Positions 62,557 to 64,000 of a stretch of 64,000 bases of DNA are shown in pieces. The notes under the pieces are model-generated. The model made no database searches, was not told the origin of the DNA, and worked only from the letters and a program-made list of their open reading frames with translations. Positions within the stretch are counted from its first letter, which is position 1; each line of letters begins with the position of its first letter. The position numbers and the translations under genes are program-made. Origin of the DNA: Cellulophaga tyrosinoxydans (lineage in GTDB: Bacteria > Bacteroidota > Bacteroidia > Flavobacteriales > Flavobacteriaceae); contig NZ_FWXO01000004.1 in assembly GCF_900176415.1 (NCBI RefSeq), forward strand, positions 124,001 through 188,000. Reading direction: 5' to 3'.

Positions 62557-63690
62557 TTACAACATTCCTTTGGTTGATGGTAAAACCATTTTTTCCACAT
62601 CACGTTTTACTGCCATTTTTATTGCCTTTGCAAATGCTTTAAAAATTGCCTCAATTTTATGATGCTCATTGATGCCTTCTGCTTTTATATTTAAATTAGC
62701 TTTTGCGCCATCACTAAACGATTTAAAAAAGTGCAAAAACATTTCTGTTGGCATATCACCCACTTTCTCACGATTAAATTCAGCATCCCAAACCAACCAA
62801 TTTCTACCTCCAAAATCAATAGCTACTTGTGCCAGGCAATCATCCATAGGCAAACAAAATCCGTAACGTTCTATTCCTAATTTTGTTCCTAAAGCTTTAT
62901 GAAAAACTTCTCCCAAAGCAATTGCAGTATCCTCTATCGTGTGGTGTTCATCGACTTCTAAATCACCATTAACTTTAATATCTAAATCCATTTGCCCATG
63001 ACGCGCTAATTGATCTAACATATGATCAAAAAAAGCAAGACCAGTTTTTATGTTGCTTTTACCAGTGCCATCTAAGTTGACTTTAATTTTAATATCAGTT
63101 TCATTGGTTTTTCTGCTAATCTCAGAAACTCTATCCTTCAGTTTTAAAAACTCATAAATTTTCTCCCAATCATTGGTCTCAATATCAATATAAGTAGCTA
63201 ATTCCTCTCTTTTTACTGTAATTTCTCCAGTACCCAAATTGGTTTCGTCGTTTATAAAAATACCTTTCGCTCCAAGATTCTTAGCCAATTCCATATCTGT
63301 TAACCGATCACCGATAACAAATGAGTTTGTTAAATCATAATCACCCGAAAAATACTCAGTTAATAAACCCGTACCTGGCTTTCGTGTATTGGCATTTTCA
63401 TGAGGAAACGTACGATCTAAAAACACTTTATCGAATACCACACCTTCATTTTCAAAAGAATTCATGATAAAATTATGTACAGGCCAAAATGTTTCTTCAG
63501 GAAATGAATCCGTACCTAAACCATCTTGATTAGTAATCATCACCAGTTCATAATCTAATTCTTTGGCTATTTTACCCAAAAAGGTAAATGCTTTAGGATA
63601 GAAAGTCATTTTATCAAACGCATCAATTTGTTCATCAACGGTTTCTTTAATAATAGTCCCATCTCTATCTATAAAAAGTACTTTTTTCAT
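62557..63690 (-). CDS. hisB: Bifunctional histidinol-phosphatase / imidazoleglycerol-phosphate dehydratase
   Basis: 377 residues. HAD phosphatase half: [13 protein letters not shown] (catalytic Asp), [38 protein letters not shown]. Dehydratase half from about residue 190: [17 protein letters not shown] and [17 protein letters not shown] with metal histidines, ending [20 protein letters not shown]. Steps 7 and 9 fused, as in enterobacteria and flavobacteria. Confidence 0.96.
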   Translation of the reverse strand: MKKVLFIDRDGTIIKETVDEQIDAFDKMTFYPKAFTFLGKIAKELDYELVMITNQDGLGTDSFPEETFWPVHNFIMNSFENEGVVFDKVFLDRTFPHENANTRKPGTGLLTEYFSGDYDLTNSFVIGDRLTDMELAKNLGAKGIFINDETNLGTGEITVKREELATYIDIETNDWEKIYEFLKLKDRVSEISRKTNETDIKIKVNLDGTGKSNIKTGLAFFDHMLDQLARHGQMDLDIKVNGDLEVDEHHTIEDTAIALGEVFHKALGTKLGIERYGFCLPMDDCLAQVAIDFGGRNWLVWDAEFNREKVGDMPTEMFLHFFKSFSDGAKANLNIKAEGINEHHKIEAIFKAFAKAIKMAVKRDVEKMVLPSTKGML

Positions 63691-63692
63691 GC

Positions 63693-64000
63693 TTATTGAA
63701 TTTCTTTTAAAACTTGAATTAGTTTTTCATTTTCTTGTTTTGTACCTATAGTAAACCGTAAGGTATTTTCGCATAATGGTTGTGTTGTTCTATTTCTCAC
63801 CACTATTCCCTTTTTTAAGAGTTGATTATATCTATTGGTCGCATTATCTACTTTAGCCAGAACAAAATTTGCATCAGTATCATAAACCTGAGTTACAAAA
63901 TTTAATTGAAGTAATACTTTAGATAACATGTCTCTTTCTTTCAATATTTCAACTACTTCCGATTTAACTTTTTCTACATTTAAAATTCGTTCTAACGCCT
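63693..64000 (-). CDS. hisC: Histidinol-phosphate aminotransferase (3' part)
   Basis: Only the C-terminal 102 codons or so are in the window; the frame is open to the edge. The segment [35 protein letters not shown] and [23 protein letters not shown] matches the C-terminal domain of PLP-dependent HisC, including the RFTIGT substrate-binding arginine. Upstream codons [19 protein letters not shown] continue the same frame. Two bp separate it from hisB. Confidence 0.92.
   Translation of the reverse strand, partial: ALERILNVEKVKSEVVEILKERDMLSKVLLQLNFVTQVYDTDANFVLAKVDNATNRYNQLLKKGIVVRNRTTQPLCENTLRFTIGTKQENEKLIQVLKEIQ

Overview
The window looks like chromosomal DNA of a member of the Flavobacteriaceae (Bacteroidota). 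It is AT-rich, genes start in A-rich contexts without strong Shine-Dalgarno sites, the primary sigma factor is of the short Bacteroidota type (287 residues), there are many short-signal lipoproteins, and several families typical of flavobacteria are present (DUF1080, YHYH, KTSC with a J-domain, DUF6155, YaiO, DUF2490). I found no rRNA, tRNA, CRISPR array, prophage or insertion sequence. Most of the window is ordinary housekeeping and envelope biology.

Layout. 0-3 kb: rRNA pseudouridine synthase, DUF1080 lipoprotein, EamA exporter, J-domain/KTSC protein. 3.7-8.0 kb: a minus-strand lipoprotein operon (EF-hand, YHYH, YwqK, SCO1) diverging from a LytS/LytTR two-component pair; the shared intergenic region holds three direct repeats spaced exactly 21 bp. 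8.1-8.93 kb: a plus-strand unit of five very small ORFs, four of them tandem copies of one 27-28-residue peptide on an exact 121-bp period, closed by a terminator. 8.9-17 kb: SSL2-type helicase, LpxD-like acyltransferase, DEAD-box helicase, RlmF, RecQ, cold-shock protein. 17.4-21.8 kb: a 49-residue protein, MocA/XdhC molybdenum-hydroxylase accessory genes, VWA lipoprotein, OmpA lipoprotein, a one-helix membrane protein. 21.8-28.7 kb: M14 peptidase, amidase and 3D-domain lipoprotein operon, pirin, serine hydrolase, a one-domain helicase fragment bracketed by a 30-bp direct repeat, and menB behind a leader able to form three hairpins. 28.9-33.3 kb: glycosyltransferase, second SSL2-type helicase, DUF6155, rpoD. 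33.3-43 kb: two related tiny ORFs, then (reading upstream) a six-gene exopolysaccharide-type operon: sensorless hybrid kinase, single-domain response regulator, HEAT protein, GT2 synthase, sulfatase-like TPR protein, YaiO barrel. 43.4-52.2 kb: thioesterase, DUF2461, cysE-cysM, corA, truA, a decayed gene, an M16 peptidase pair. 52.4-59.3 kb: MoxR-type AAA plus VWA pair, DUF1853, a decayed DUF2490 gene, a second GT2. 59.4-64 kb: the histidine operon hisC(partial)-hisB-hisH-GNAT-hisA-hisF-hisIE.

The best candidates for something undescribed are the tandem micro-peptide operon at 8276-8878, whose three near-identical copies differ only at synonymous third positions; the LytTR-like operator array at 6200-6250; the pair of small peptides sharing an LNEIL motif at 33342-33569; and the 30-bp repeat flanking the helicase fragment near 27 kb. 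All functional roles for these are inference; only the sequence patterns are seen directly.
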